Of a stretch of DNA of 64,000 nt, positions 1-8,039 are shown piece by piece. Position 1 is the first letter of the stretch; each line of letters starts with the position of its first letter. Made by a program: the position numbers and the translations under genes. The notes under the pieces were generated by a model that did not search any database, was not told the DNA's origin, and worked only from the letters and a program-made list of their open reading frames with translations. The stretch comes from Oscillospiraceae bacterium (lineage in GTDB: Bacteria > Bacillota > Clostridia > Oscillospirales > Oscillospiraceae), in NCBI GenBank assembly GCA_020025275.1, contig JAHHSI010000003.1, positions 62,001 through 126,000 on the forward strand, written 5' to 3'.

Positions 1-150
1 GCCGGTGACCTGATCAAGAACATTGCCCCCATCGTGGGCGGCCGCGGCGGCGGAAAGCCCGACAGCGCCATGGGCGGCGGTACGGATGTGCTGAAGATCG
101 ATGATGCTCTGGCTGCGGTGGACGATTTCGTAGCCGAAAAGGTTCAATAA
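1..150 (+). CDS. alaS: Alanyl-tRNA synthetase, C-terminal fragment (5' truncated by window)
   Basis: The first 49 codons are open from the window edge and end in TAA at 148-150. They contain the glycine-rich signature GGRGGGKPDSAMGGG near the end, which is typical of the DHHA1/C-Ala domain at the C terminus of alanyl-tRNA synthetase. The enzyme charges tRNA-Ala in the cytoplasm; only its last segment is seen here, so catalytic and editing domains cannot be checked. A HIT-family gene follows 52 bp downstream on the same strand, a common arrangement in Clostridia. The identification rests on one conserved motif in a short fragment, but that motif is very characteristic. Confidence 0.85.
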   Translation, partial: AGDLIKNIAPIVGGRGGGKPDSAMGGGTDVLKIDDALAAVDDFVAEKVQ

Positions 151-202
151 ACACTGCGTGACAGCAACGTTGATTGCAAACAAAAGAAAGGAGCGATGCA
201 GG

Positions 203-550
203 ATGCCTACAGATCCCAACTGCCTGTTCTGCAAGATCATCGGAGGAGAGATCCCCTCCCGCAAGGTCTATGAGGACGAGCTGTGCTATGCCTTTTATGA
301 TATTGAGCCGCAGGCTCCCGTCCATTTTCTGGTGGTGCCGAAGGAGCACATCAGCTGTGCCGCTCAAATCACGGCGGATAACAGCAGCGTTGTGGCCCAC
401 TGCTTTGCGGTGATCGCCAAGATCTGCGCCGAGCTGGGCTGCGAGAGCTATCGCATAGTAAATAACTGCGGCGATCAGGCGGGACAGACGGTGAAACACC
501 TTCACTTCCACGTGCTTTCCGGCCGTGATATGACGTGGCCTCCGGGCTAA
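203..550 (+). CDS. HIT family protein (histidine triad nucleotide-binding hydrolase)
   Basis: This is a 115-residue protein of typical HINT/PKCI length. The histidine triad HLHFH is at residues 99-103, and a CLFC motif at residues 7-10 is typical of the zinc-containing HINT branch. The family hydrolyses nucleoside phosphoramidates and related adenylated compounds in the cytoplasm. The ATG at 203 was chosen because AAAGGAG lies at 187-193, 9 bases upstream; earlier in-frame codons have no such site. The gene lies between alaS and a hairpin terminator, so it is probably the last gene of the alaS transcript. The exact substrate cannot be told from sequence. Confidence 0.9.
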   Translation: MPTDPNCLFCKIIGGEIPSRKVYEDELCYAFYDIEPQAPVHFLVVPKEHISCAAQITADNSSVVAHCFAVIAKICAELGCESYRIVNNCGDQAGQTVKHLHFHVLSGRDMTWPPG

Positions 551-561
551 AAACAGAATGG

Positions 562-587
562 AAAAAGGCGGCGTATGCCGCCTTTTT
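562..587 (+). terminator. Intrinsic terminator after the HIT gene
   Basis: The arms GGCGGC and GCCGCC (567-582) enclose a 4-base loop. The stem is extended by A-tract/T-tract pairing and followed by TTTTT. It ends the alaS-HIT transcript. Confidence 0.85.
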
Positions 588-625
588 CTGTTGTGCAGAA
601 TCGGTGGGCGGACGTGGAAAGTGAC

Positions 626-654
626 TTGTGCGGCAAAAACAACTATGCTACAAT
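626..654 (+). promoter_or_regulatory. Sigma-A promoter for the DUF2974 gene
   Basis: TTGTGC (626-631) and TACAAT (649-654) are separated by 17 bp. The promoter sits just upstream of the AGGAGGG ribosome site of the gene starting at 677. The -10 is good and the -35 is poor. Confidence 0.55.
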
Positions 655-676
655 GAAAAAAACAGGAGGGGATGCT

Positions 677-1858
677 ATGGCAGAAAAAAAGAGAGCAACG
701 GTGCGGGACTATCTTGCATGGCGCGGAGATCTGACCTTTGCCCAAGATGGGTTCAATGAGGTGGATAATCTGCTGTTGTGCATCGTTTCTTATATCGATT
801 TTCAACGGATCACGCAGCTGCGCAGCTTCCGGCCGGCGGATGCCATGAGCATCGGGGATGTATGCGCCCTGTTGACGGAGCAGGATGAGCAGCTGGGCCT
901 TTCGGAAGAGGAGTATATCCCGGTGATGCGTGCCATGGCGGCCACGCCCCGGTTTCGTGAGGTGAAGCTGTTTGCCTTTGAGAGCAGCATTGATGAAGAA
1001 AAAGTGATGCAGTTTGCAGCCGTCTCCTTCCTGCTGCCCGACGGCAGTGTTTTTGCCGCCTATCGAGGCACGGACACCACGCTGGTGGGCTGGCAGGAGG
1101 ATTTCAATATGAGCTTTCTGGCGGTGGTCCCGGCGCAGATCCGGGCCACGGAGTACGCACAGGAGGTGATCAAGCGCTGCCCGCGGCGAAAGCTGCGGCT
1201 GGGCGGTCACTCCAAGGGCGGCAATCTGGCGGCGTGGGCGGCCATCCATCTGCCGGAAAAGCTGCAGCGCAAACGGCTGGTAGCGGCGTACAACAACGAC
1301 GGGCCCGGCTTTGTCCAGAGTGTGCTGGAGGCGCAGGAGTACCGCCGTGTGGCGGATAAGATCCATACCTTTATTCCGGAGTCCTCACTGGTGGGGATGC
1401 TGCTGGAGCACACGGAGGACTATGAGCTGATCGACAGCTCCAACCGCTCACTGATGCAGCACGAGCCGCTCTCTTGGAATGTTCTGGGAACGACGTTCTG
1501 CCGCAGCCCGCAGCGGACAGAGGCGGCCAAGGCGTCTGACAGCGCCATCCGTGAATGGTTGGCTGAGATGAGTATTCAGGAGCGGCAGGAGTTCACAGAG
1601 GCTTTTTACAGCATCCTCCGTATGGGCGGCAAGGCCAAGACGCTGGAGGATCTGCGGGAGGGCGGTGTTTCCGGCGGCGTGGCGCTGCTGCGTGAGTACA
1701 TAGGCGCCGACGAGAAGAAAAGGAAGCTGGTTGCGCAGATCTTGCTGCGTTTGGCGGCAGAAATGGGCGAAGGGCTCTGGAAGAGTGCCGGACAATACTG
1801 GCGCTCGTTGGGAGAGAGCATCGAGCGGAAGTATCGCGGCAATCCCGCGGAGACATAA
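677..1858 (+). CDS. DUF2974 (Mbeg1-like) alpha/beta-hydrolase family protein
   Basis: This 393-residue protein has a nucleophile elbow, GHSKGG, with its serine at about residue 179, preceded by a lipase-like core (AAYRGTDTTLVGWQEDF). It matches the Mbeg1-like/DUF2974 family, which is common in clostridia and has the fold of lipases and esterases; the natural substrate is unknown. No signal peptide or membrane segment is visible, so it is probably cytosolic. The ATG at 677 follows AGGAGGG (664-670) at a good distance. A second in-frame ATG 24 bases upstream lies inside the predicted -10 box and is therefore unlikely. The gene has its own promoter and a bidirectional terminator, so it appears monocistronic. 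Confidence 0.8.
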   Translation: MAEKKRATVRDYLAWRGDLTFAQDGFNEVDNLLLCIVSYIDFQRITQLRSFRPADAMSIGDVCALLTEQDEQLGLSEEEYIPVMRAMAATPRFREVKLFAFESSIDEEKVMQFAAVSFLLPDGSVFAAYRGTDTTLVGWQEDFNMSFLAVVPAQIRATEYAQEVIKRCPRRKLRLGGHSKGGNLAAWAAIHLPEKLQRKRLVAAYNNDGPGFVQSVLEAQEYRRVADKIHTFIPESSLVGMLLEHTEDYELIDSSNRSLMQHEPLSWNVLGTTFCRSPQRTEAAKASDSAIREWLAEMSIQERQEFTEAFYSILRMGGKAKTLEDLREGGVSGGVALLREYIGADEKKRKLVAQILLRLAAEMGEGLWKSAGQYWRSLGESIERKYRGNPAET

Positions 1859-1887
1859 ACCGGCGGGAAAGAACCGGGTCAGAAAGA

Positions 1888-1925
1888 AAATACCGAAGAT
1901 CACCATGCGGCGATCTTCGGTATTT
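1888..1925. terminator. Bidirectional terminator between convergent genes
   Basis: A 14-bp perfect stem (1888-1901 with 1912-1925) encloses a 10-base loop and has A/T runs on both sides. It serves both the plus-strand DUF2974 gene and the minus-strand pseudouridine synthase. Confidence 0.85.
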
Positions 1926-1956
1926 GTTTGCAGAATGTGGCGGAGTGATGGTCAAT

Positions 1957-2655
1957 TTACGTGGGGAGAGGCGTATGCGGCAAGGTCTGCTCCGGAGTTG
2001 TACCATCGATCGGATGGGACAGGGAAAAGGCCGACCACGGCTCCGCTTGCGGCGGAAGAACGGAAAAATCCATGGGCTCACCGCTCTCCGGATGCGTAAA
2101 GCGAAGGCGCCATGACCACAGCGCAATGGGTGTATCTCCGTCACGGCCGGTGCCGTATTTGCGGTCACCCACCAGCGGCCAGCCACGGGAGGCAAATTGC
2201 ACCCGGATCTGGTGGGTGCGTCCCGTGTGGAGAACGATGCGCACCAGAGACAGATCCTGACGGTGTTCCAGCACCTGATAGTCCAGCAGGGCCGGGCGCA
2301 CATCCTTCCCCGGTGCCGGCGCCACATAGGTGATGCGGCGTGCTTTATCCCGCCCCAGCAGATCACGCAGCTCTCCGGAAGGGGGCGGTGTGCCGTGGAC
2401 AACGGCCAGATATTCCTTGTGAAAGCGGCGCTCCTGCATTTGTTGGCCGAGGAGGGAGGCCGCCTTGGCCGAGCGGGCAAAGACCATCAGACCACCTACG
2501 GCGGCATCCAGGCGATGCACGGTGCGCACACAGGCGGCCGGGTCCCCCAGCTGCTGCCGGAGGAGCTGAGGCATTCCGCCGGGCTCGTCGGTGCTCAGCA
2601 CTCCATTTGGTTTGACGGCCACGAAGATGCGATTGTCCATGTGAATGATTTCCAT
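1957..2655 (-). CDS. RluA-family pseudouridine synthase without S4 domain
   Basis: This 232-residue enzyme carries the catalytic motif VHRLD with the nucleophilic aspartate at residue 50, followed by GGLMVFA and the conserved TGRTHQIRVQ segment. It isomerises uridine to pseudouridine in rRNA or tRNA; the target base cannot be assigned. It lacks the N-terminal S4 RNA-binding domain found in the second family member of this window (19148-20110), so it is a short RluA/TruC-like form. The ATG at 2655 is preceded by GAGGGA and by a promoter at 2679-2708. It converges with the DUF2974 gene. Confidence 0.85.
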   Translation of the reverse strand: MEIIHMDNRIFVAVKPNGVLSTDEPGGMPQLLRQQLGDPAACVRTVHRLDAAVGGLMVFARSAKAASLLGQQMQERRFHKEYLAVVHGTPPPSGELRDLLGRDKARRITYVAPAPGKDVRPALLDYQVLEHRQDLSLVRIVLHTGRTHQIRVQFASRGWPLVGDRKYGTGRDGDTPIALWSWRLRFTHPESGEPMDFSVLPPQAEPWSAFSLSHPIDGTTPEQTLPHTPLPT

Positions 2656-2678
2656 ACTGCGTCCCTCACTTTTCCCAC

Positions 2679-2708
2679 ATCATACCATAGAAGAGGCGGC
2701 AGGGACAA
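2679..2708 (-). promoter_or_regulatory. Promoter of the short pseudouridine synthase
   Basis: On the minus strand TTGTCC (2708-2703) and TATGAT (2684-2679) are separated by 18 bp, about 24 bp upstream of the start codon. Confidence 0.5.
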
Positions 2709-2771
2709 GGGGAGCGGCGGATTTCCTATAGAGGAAGGAGAGCTCCCCGGAAAATTTTATCATTATCCCCC

Positions 2772-2800
2772 TATGCAAAAGAGCAGAAATAAGGTACAAT
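2772..2800 (+). promoter_or_regulatory. Putative promoter of the pyrH-polC operon
   Basis: TACAAT at 2795-2800 is a good -10 with a weak TATGCA 17 bp upstream. It lies 32 bp before the pyrH start and is the only promoter-like site found ahead of the long operon. Confidence 0.4.
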
Positions 2801-2832
2801 ACTATAGATCATAAAAGATGGAGGAATATGTC

Positions 2833-3552
2833 ATGGAGACACCGAAATATAAGCGAGTGCTGCTGAAAATCAGCGGGGAAGCACTGGCCGGTGAGAAAAA
2901 GTTTGGCTTGGATTTTGACGTGATGGGCCGTGTAGCCGAGGTCATCCGTGAGTGCGTCGCAATGGGCGTACAGGTGGGCGTGGTCATCGGCGGCGGCAAC
3001 TTCTGGCGCGGCGTGAAGAACGGCGAGGGCTATATCGAACGTACCCGTGCCGACCACATGGGGATGCTGGCCACGGCCATGAACTGCATGGCCATGGCAG
3101 ATGTGCTGGAGCAGAAAGGCGTGGATGTCCGCATCCAGACGGCACTGGAGATCCGTGCCGTGGCAGAGCCCTATATCCGGGCAAGAGCCATCCGCCATTT
3201 GGAAAAGGGCCGTGTCGTGATTTTCGGCTGCGGTACCGGCAACCCCTTCTTCTCCACGGATACGGCAGCAGTGCTGCGTGCTGCGGAGATCGGTGCCGAG
3301 GTCATTTTGCTGGCCAAGAATATCGATGGCGTCTATGACTCTGACCCGGCCACCAACGCCAATGCCCGGAAGTTTGATGTGATCACCTATGACGATGTGC
3401 TGGCGCAGCATCTGGCGGTCATGGATTCCACGGCCACCAGTCTTTCGATGGATAATCACATTCCGGTGCTGGTCTTTGCGCTGAAGGATCCGTATAACAT
3501 CATCCGTGTGCTGAAGGGCGAGAAAATCGGCACGATTGTCCACGAGGGCTGA
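2833..3552 (+). CDS. pyrH: UMP kinase
   Basis: This 239-residue protein is the usual length for bacterial UMP kinase. It starts with the diagnostic KRVLLKISGEAL segment and continues with VIGGGNFWRG and ATNANARKFD. The enzyme phosphorylates UMP to UDP with ATP, an essential pyrimidine step. The ATG at 2833 follows GGAGG (2820-2824) by 8 bases; the ATG at 2818 overlaps that site and is rejected. It is the first gene of a tightly spaced operon, with frr next, as in most Firmicutes. Family members are normally hexameric and allosterically controlled by GTP/UTP, which cannot be verified from sequence. Confidence 0.96.
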   Translation: METPKYKRVLLKISGEALAGEKKFGLDFDVMGRVAEVIRECVAMGVQVGVVIGGGNFWRGVKNGEGYIERTRADHMGMLATAMNCMAMADVLEQKGVDVRIQTALEIRAVAEPYIRARAIRHLEKGRVVIFGCGTGNPFFSTDTAAVLRAAEIGAEVILLAKNIDGVYDSDPATNANARKFDVITYDDVLAQHLAVMDSTATSLSMDNHIPVLVFALKDPYNIIRVLKGEKIGTIVHEG

Positions 3553-3623
3553 GCCACGGTGTGGAACCATGGCGGTGCATTTGAAAGCCGCCGCCCGACA
3601 TAAAAGGAAAGGAAAGAGATACC

Positions 3624-4178
3624 ATGAAATCTGAATTCAAAGCATATGAGGAAAAGATGCAAAAGAGCATCGAGTCGGTTGTCAAAGACTTTGACTCCGT
3701 ACGTGCAGGCCGTGCTAACGCCGGTGTTCTCAACCGGATCAGCGCCGACTACTACGGTACCCCGACCCCGATCCAGCAGATCGCATCCATCTCCTCGCCT
3801 GACGCCCGCACGCTGGTGATCACCCCCTGGGATGCCACAGCCGTGCGTGCTATTGAAAAGGCAATTCAGGAGTCCGATCTGGGCATCAATCCCACCAACG
3901 ACGGCAAGTCCATCCGTCTGGTGTTCCCCCAGCTGACGGAGGAGCGCCGTAAGGAGCTGGTCAAGCAGATCCACAAGTATACCGAGAACGGCAAGGTGGC
4001 CGTGCGGAACATCCGCCGTGACGCCGTGGATCATTTCAAAAAGCAGCAGAAGGCCTCTGAGATCACCGAGGACGAGCTGAAGAGCGCAGAGAAGGAACTG
4101 CAGAAGCTGACCGACGACAGCTGCAAGCAGCTCGATACTCTGCTGGCAAATAAAGAAAAGGAACTGATGTCCGTCTAA
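3624..4178 (+). CDS. frr: Ribosome recycling factor
   Basis: This 184-residue protein is of normal length for RRF. It has the conserved segments SVRAGRANAGVL, YYGTPTPIQQIASI and the long helical C-terminal half rich in Lys/Glu. With EF-G it splits post-termination ribosomes in the cytoplasm. A purine-rich GGAAAGG site precedes the ATG. The stop codon overlaps the next start (TAATG, sharing one base at 4178), so frr and uppS are translationally coupled. Confidence 0.97.
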   Translation: MKSEFKAYEEKMQKSIESVVKDFDSVRAGRANAGVLNRISADYYGTPTPIQQIASISSPDARTLVITPWDATAVRAIEKAIQESDLGINPTNDGKSIRLVFPQLTEERRKELVKQIHKYTENGKVAVRNIRRDAVDHFKKQQKASEITEDELKSAEKELQKLTDDSCKQLDTLLANKEKELMSV

Positions 4179-4933
4179 TGGGTCTTTTTGATTCCAAGAA
4201 GGCGGAGACGGCGGGGCAGGTGGACATGAGCCGCCTTCCCCGCCATATCGCTATTATTATGGACGGCAATGGTCGTTGGGCGAAGCGGCGTGGACTGCCT
4301 CGCACTGCCGGACATAAGGTGGGGGCGGAGGTGTTCCGCAAGATCGCCACGTACTGCAAGGAGCTGGGCGTGGAGTATCTGACGGTCTATGCCTTCTCTA
4401 CGGAGAATTGGAAGCGACCGGAAGAGGAGGTGGGCACCATCATGGGCCTGCTGAAAAAGTACATGGTGGAAGCCATTGACTCCATGGAGCGTGACCAGAT
4501 CCGGCTGAAATTTTTCGGCGATCTCAGTATGATCCCTGCCGATATTCAGGAAATGGTGCAGCGAACCAACAACATCTCCAGTCATATCCACGGATTCCAG
4601 GCCAATATCTGCCTGAATTACGGCGGAAGAGACGAGCTGCTGCGGGCGGCCCGCACTTTTGCACAGGCGTGTGTGGATGGCGAGAAGAAGCCTGAGGAGC
4701 TGACGGAGGAGCTGTTTTCCGGCTATCTGTTCTCCGCAGGCATCCCGGACCCGGAGCTGATCATCCGGCCCAGCGGCGAGATCCGTCTGAGCAACTTCCT
4801 GTTGTGGCAGTGTGCGTACTCTGAGTTCTACTTCTGCGATACGCTCTGGCCGGACTTTACGGAGGCCACACTGGATGCGGCTATTATTGATTATCAAAAG
4901 CGTGATCGGCGCTTTGGCGGTGTAAAGAAATAA
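4178..4933 (+). CDS. uppS: Isoprenyl transferase (undecaprenyl diphosphate synthase)
   Basis: This 251-residue cis-prenyltransferase has the hallmark MDGNGRWAKRRG with the catalytic Asp at residue 29, then FSTENWKRP and the C-terminal SEFYF segment. It condenses farnesyl diphosphate with isopentenyl diphosphate to make the C55 carrier lipid for peptidoglycan synthesis. Isopentenyl diphosphate comes from the MEP pathway, two enzymes of which (dxr, ispG) lie in the same operon. The start overlaps the frr stop by one base. No membrane segment is expected; the protein acts at the inner membrane face. Confidence 0.96.
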   Translation: MGLFDSKKAETAGQVDMSRLPRHIAIIMDGNGRWAKRRGLPRTAGHKVGAEVFRKIATYCKELGVEYLTVYAFSTENWKRPEEEVGTIMGLLKKYMVEAIDSMERDQIRLKFFGDLSMIPADIQEMVQRTNNISSHIHGFQANICLNYGGRDELLRAARTFAQACVDGEKKPEELTEELFSGYLFSAGIPDPELIIRPSGEIRLSNFLLWQCAYSEFYFCDTLWPDFTEATLDAAIIDYQKRDRRFGGVKK

Positions 4934-4942
4934 GGTGGTATA

Positions 4943-5791
4943 ATGAAGCAAAGAATTCTGGTGGCCGTGGTGGGCGTTCCGCTGCTGTTGGCGGTGTTGG
5001 TGGCTGCCCCCGATTGGGCGACCGCTGTTTTGGTGAGTCTGTTGAGCATCGTGGGCGCCCATGAGCTGCTGACGGCTGTCTGCGGGGTGGATAAGACCCG
5101 GCGATGGTTCTGGGTCAGCGCAACCATGGGGGTGGCTCTGGTGTGGATGGTCTATTGGCAGTCCCCGTCCTTTGCAGGCTCCTCTACGGAGGCGGTGGGG
5201 ACCTTCTTCCGCTTTGTGCTGCTGGCACTGGTGGTGGGGGCCTTCGCTTTGGCTGTGGCGGAATACGGCGGAGCACAGACCATGACCTTTACGGACATCT
5301 GTGCCGTTTTGGTGGCCGGGTTCGTGATCCCCGGTGCATTGAGCTGTCTGCTGCGCCTGCGGCTGCTGAGCGATGGCGGCGGCATGGTCATGATCCCGTT
5401 GGTGGCGGCATTTTGCAGCGACACTATGGCACTGTTTGCCGGCATGGCCTGCGGTAAGCATAAGCTGGCGCCAAAGGTAAGCCCCAAAAAGACGGTGGAG
5501 GGCGCCGTCGGCGGACTTCTGGGTGGTATGCTGGGGATGCTGATCTTTCGCATAATCTTTCAGTTCTGCACCCTGCGCCCTCTGAACATCCTCTGGTGTT
5601 TGCTGCTGGGGCTGGTGGGAGCCGCTGTGGGACAGTTGGGCGATCTGACCTTTTCTCTCATCAAACGCCAGTACGGGATCAAGGACTACGGCCGGCTGCT
5701 GCCCGGCCACGGTGGTGTGTTGGACCGTTTTGACAGTGTGATTTTCACGGCCCCGGTGATCTGGCTGATCATGGGCTGTGTGACGCTCTAA
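4943..5791 (+). CDS. cdsA: Phosphatidate cytidylyltransferase
   Basis: This is a 282-residue polytopic membrane protein with several hydrophobic helices. It carries the CDP-diglyceride synthetase signature near the C terminus (KDYGRLLPGHGGVLDRFDS). It converts phosphatidic acid and CTP to CDP-diacylglycerol, the precursor of anionic phospholipids. The start is preceded by AAGGTGG and lies 9 bp after uppS. The position between uppS and dxr is the standard Firmicute arrangement. Confidence 0.95.
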   Translation: MKQRILVAVVGVPLLLAVLVAAPDWATAVLVSLLSIVGAHELLTAVCGVDKTRRWFWVSATMGVALVWMVYWQSPSFAGSSTEAVGTFFRFVLLALVVGAFALAVAEYGGAQTMTFTDICAVLVAGFVIPGALSCLLRLRLLSDGGGMVMIPLVAAFCSDTMALFAGMACGKHKLAPKVSPKKTVEGAVGGLLGGMLGMLIFRIIFQFCTLRPLNILWCLLLGLVGAAVGQLGDLTFSLIKRQYGIKDYGRLLPGHGGVLDRFDSVIFTAPVIWLIMGCVTL

Positions 5792-5801
5792 GGAGTAAAC
5801 T

Positions 5802-6953
5802 ATGACAAAAACAATTTCGCTGCTGGGTTCTACCGGCTCCATCGGCCGCCAGACACTGGAGGTGGTGGAGGAATTGGGCCTGCGTGTGGCTGCACTGACG
5901 GCGAACGCACAGGTGGACCTTATGGAAAGGCAGGTGCGGACATTCCGTCCGTCGTTGGCGGTGATGTATCAGGAAGAGGCTGCACAGGTGCTGCGCCAGC
6001 GGCTCAGCGATTTGGATGTGGAGGTCGCCTCCGGTTCGGAGGGACTGCTGAAGGCGGCAAAGCTGCCGCAGGCCGATACGGTGGTGACGGCCGTGGTGGG
6101 CAGCGTGGGACTGGAACCGACATTGGCAGCTATTCATGAAAAAAAGCGGATCGCCCTTGCCAACAAGGAGACGCTGGTGTGCGCCGGCGAGTTGGTCATG
6201 GCTGAAGCGGCTCGATGTGGTGCGGAGATCGTGCCGGTGGATTCCGAGCACTCCGCTATTTTCCAGAGCCTGCAGGGGTGCCGGGACCGCAGTGAGGTGA
6301 AGCGCTTGCTGCTGACCTGCTCCGGCGGTCCCTTCTTCGGATGGAGCCATGAGCAGCTGGAGACCGTCCGGCCGGAGGATGCGCTCAAGCATCCCAACTG
6401 GTCCATGGGTGCCAAGATCACCATCGACTCGGCCACACTGATGAATAAGGGACTGGAGATCATTGAGGCCATGCGGCTCTATCAGCTGCCGGTGGAACAG
6501 GTAGATGCCGTGATCCACCGCCAGAGCATCGTGCACTCGCTGGTGGAGTACCGGGACGGGGCCATGATCGCCCAGCTGGGGACACCGGATATGAAGCTGC
6601 CGATCCGCTACGCCTTCACGTGGCCCTATCGTGCGCCGTCTCCGGACCGAAAGCTGGATCTGCTGAGCTGCGGCGAGCTGACCTTTCACGCTCCTGACAT
6701 GGAGGCGTTCCCCTGTCTGCGGATCGCACGGGAGTGCGGCAGGATCGGAGGGACAGCCTGTGCCATTATGAATGGCGCCAACGAAGAGGCCGTTCTGGCC
6801 TTTTTGCGCCGGGAGACTGGGTTTAACGACATTCATCGTCTGGTGGAGGGAGCCTTGAACCGGTTGGAAGTGAAATATCAGCCGTGTCTGCAGGATATAC
6901 TGGAAGCAGACCGTGCGGCACGGGAGACCGTGCGGCAACTTTTGGGCACGTGA
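5802..6953 (+). CDS. dxr: 1-deoxy-D-xylulose 5-phosphate reductoisomerase
   Basis: This 383-residue protein begins with the NADPH-binding GSTGSIGRQTLEVV and contains ALANKETLVCAG, VDSEHSAIFQ and the metal- and substrate-binding region around MGAKITIDSATLMNKG. It catalyses the first committed step of the MEP isoprenoid pathway. An AAGGAG site sits 7 bases before the ATG. A 16-bp gap leads to the protease gene. A complete MEP pathway is implied by dxr and ispG, though the other enzymes lie outside this window. Confidence 0.96.
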   Translation: MTKTISLLGSTGSIGRQTLEVVEELGLRVAALTANAQVDLMERQVRTFRPSLAVMYQEEAAQVLRQRLSDLDVEVASGSEGLLKAAKLPQADTVVTAVVGSVGLEPTLAAIHEKKRIALANKETLVCAGELVMAEAARCGAEIVPVDSEHSAIFQSLQGCRDRSEVKRLLLTCSGGPFFGWSHEQLETVRPEDALKHPNWSMGAKITIDSATLMNKGLEIIEAMRLYQLPVEQVDAVIHRQSIVHSLVEYRDGAMIAQLGTPDMKLPIRYAFTWPYRAPSPDRKLDLLSCGELTFHAPDMEAFPCLRIARECGRIGGTACAIMNGANEEAVLAFLRRETGFNDIHRLVEGALNRLEVKYQPCLQDILEADRAARETVRQLLGT

Positions 6954-6969
6954 AAGGGAATTTGCATCT

Positions 6970-8031
6970 ATGATCTATGTGTTAGCAGGCATCTTGGTTT
7001 TTGGCGCACTGATCGCTGTTCATGAGCTGGGCCATTTCATGGCAGCAAAAACCTGCGGTGTGCGTGTCAATGAATTTTCCATCGGCATGGGCCCCGCCAT
7101 TTTCAAAAAGACCAAAGGGGATACCACCTATTCGCTGCGTGTTTTGCCCATCGGCGGGTTTTGTGCCATGGAGGGTGAAGAGGAGGACTCCGAGGACCCG
7201 GCGTCTCTGAACAATCAGGGATTCTGGCAGAAGCTGTACATTTTTGCGGCCGGGGCGATGATGAACTTCGTGGCGGGGTTGGTCATTATTCTGGTGATCT
7301 ATTCCGGCGCCAAGGCATTTTATACGCCTACGATCACGGACTTTGCAGACAACTGCCCGCTCCAGAGTGAGACGGGACTGCAGGTAGGGGATCGGCTCCT
7401 CTCCATTGACGGGGAGAAAGTGTATGTCTACAGTGACGTGGGTCTCCTGCTGGGCCGAAACACCGACGGAACGTTCGACTTGGTAGTACGGCGAAACGGG
7501 GAAAAGGTGCATCTGAAGGACTTCCCTATGGAGCGGCGTACGTATCAGGACCAGTCGGGGAGGGAGTATGTCGGCTTCGGCCTGCTCTTCGGAGTGGAGG
7601 AGGCGACCTTCAGCAGCCGGATCGCCAACAGCTGGGTCACTGCGGTGGACTTTGTGCGCCTGACACGGCTGTCGCTGCAAATGCTCTTTACCGGTGAGGC
7701 GGGGATCAGGGATATGAGCGGACCGGTCGGTGTGATTTCTGCCATGTCGGAGGTGGGCGAACAGGCGGCCTCCTCCCGTGCCGCCTTTGAAAACATTTTG
7801 TACTTCGGTGCGGTGATCGCAGTCAATCTGGCGGTGATGAACCTGCTGCCCATTCCGGCGTTGGATGGCGGCAAGATCTTTTTCCTTGTTGTCAATCAGA
7901 TCTGCCTGCTGCTCTTCAAAAGAAAGATTCCCGCCAAATTTGAGAATTATATCCACGCCATCGGCTTTGTGCTGCTGATGGCCTTGATGGCAGTGGTCAT
8001 GTTCCAGGATGTATGGAAAATTATTAGGTAG
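6970..8031 (+). CDS. rseP: Site-2 zinc metalloprotease (RseP family)
   Basis: This 353-residue membrane protease has HELGH (residues 18-22) in its first transmembrane segment. A central PDZ-like region lies around residues 120-190, and the LDGG motif of family M50 (IPALDGGKIFF) is near the C terminus. It cleaves membrane-spanning substrates such as anti-sigma factors or signal-peptide remnants. The ATG at 6970 was chosen because AAGGGA precedes it and because the upstream in-frame extension overlaps dxr and is polar. The order dxr-rseP-ispG is conserved in Firmicutes. Confidence 0.94.
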   Translation: MIYVLAGILVFGALIAVHELGHFMAAKTCGVRVNEFSIGMGPAIFKKTKGDTTYSLRVLPIGGFCAMEGEEEDSEDPASLNNQGFWQKLYIFAAGAMMNFVAGLVIILVIYSGAKAFYTPTITDFADNCPLQSETGLQVGDRLLSIDGEKVYVYSDVGLLLGRNTDGTFDLVVRRNGEKVHLKDFPMERRTYQDQSGREYVGFGLLFGVEEATFSSRIANSWVTAVDFVRLTRLSLQMLFTGEAGIRDMSGPVGVISAMSEVGEQAASSRAAFENILYFGAVIAVNLAVMNLLPIPALDGGKIFFLVVNQICLLLFKRKIPAKFENYIHAIGFVLLMALMAVVMFQDVWKIIR

Positions 8032-8039
8032 GTGATCGT

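Noticed and set aside
4175..5842. A 555-codon minus-strand open frame
   Set aside because: Antisense to uppS and cdsA, which are clear genes.
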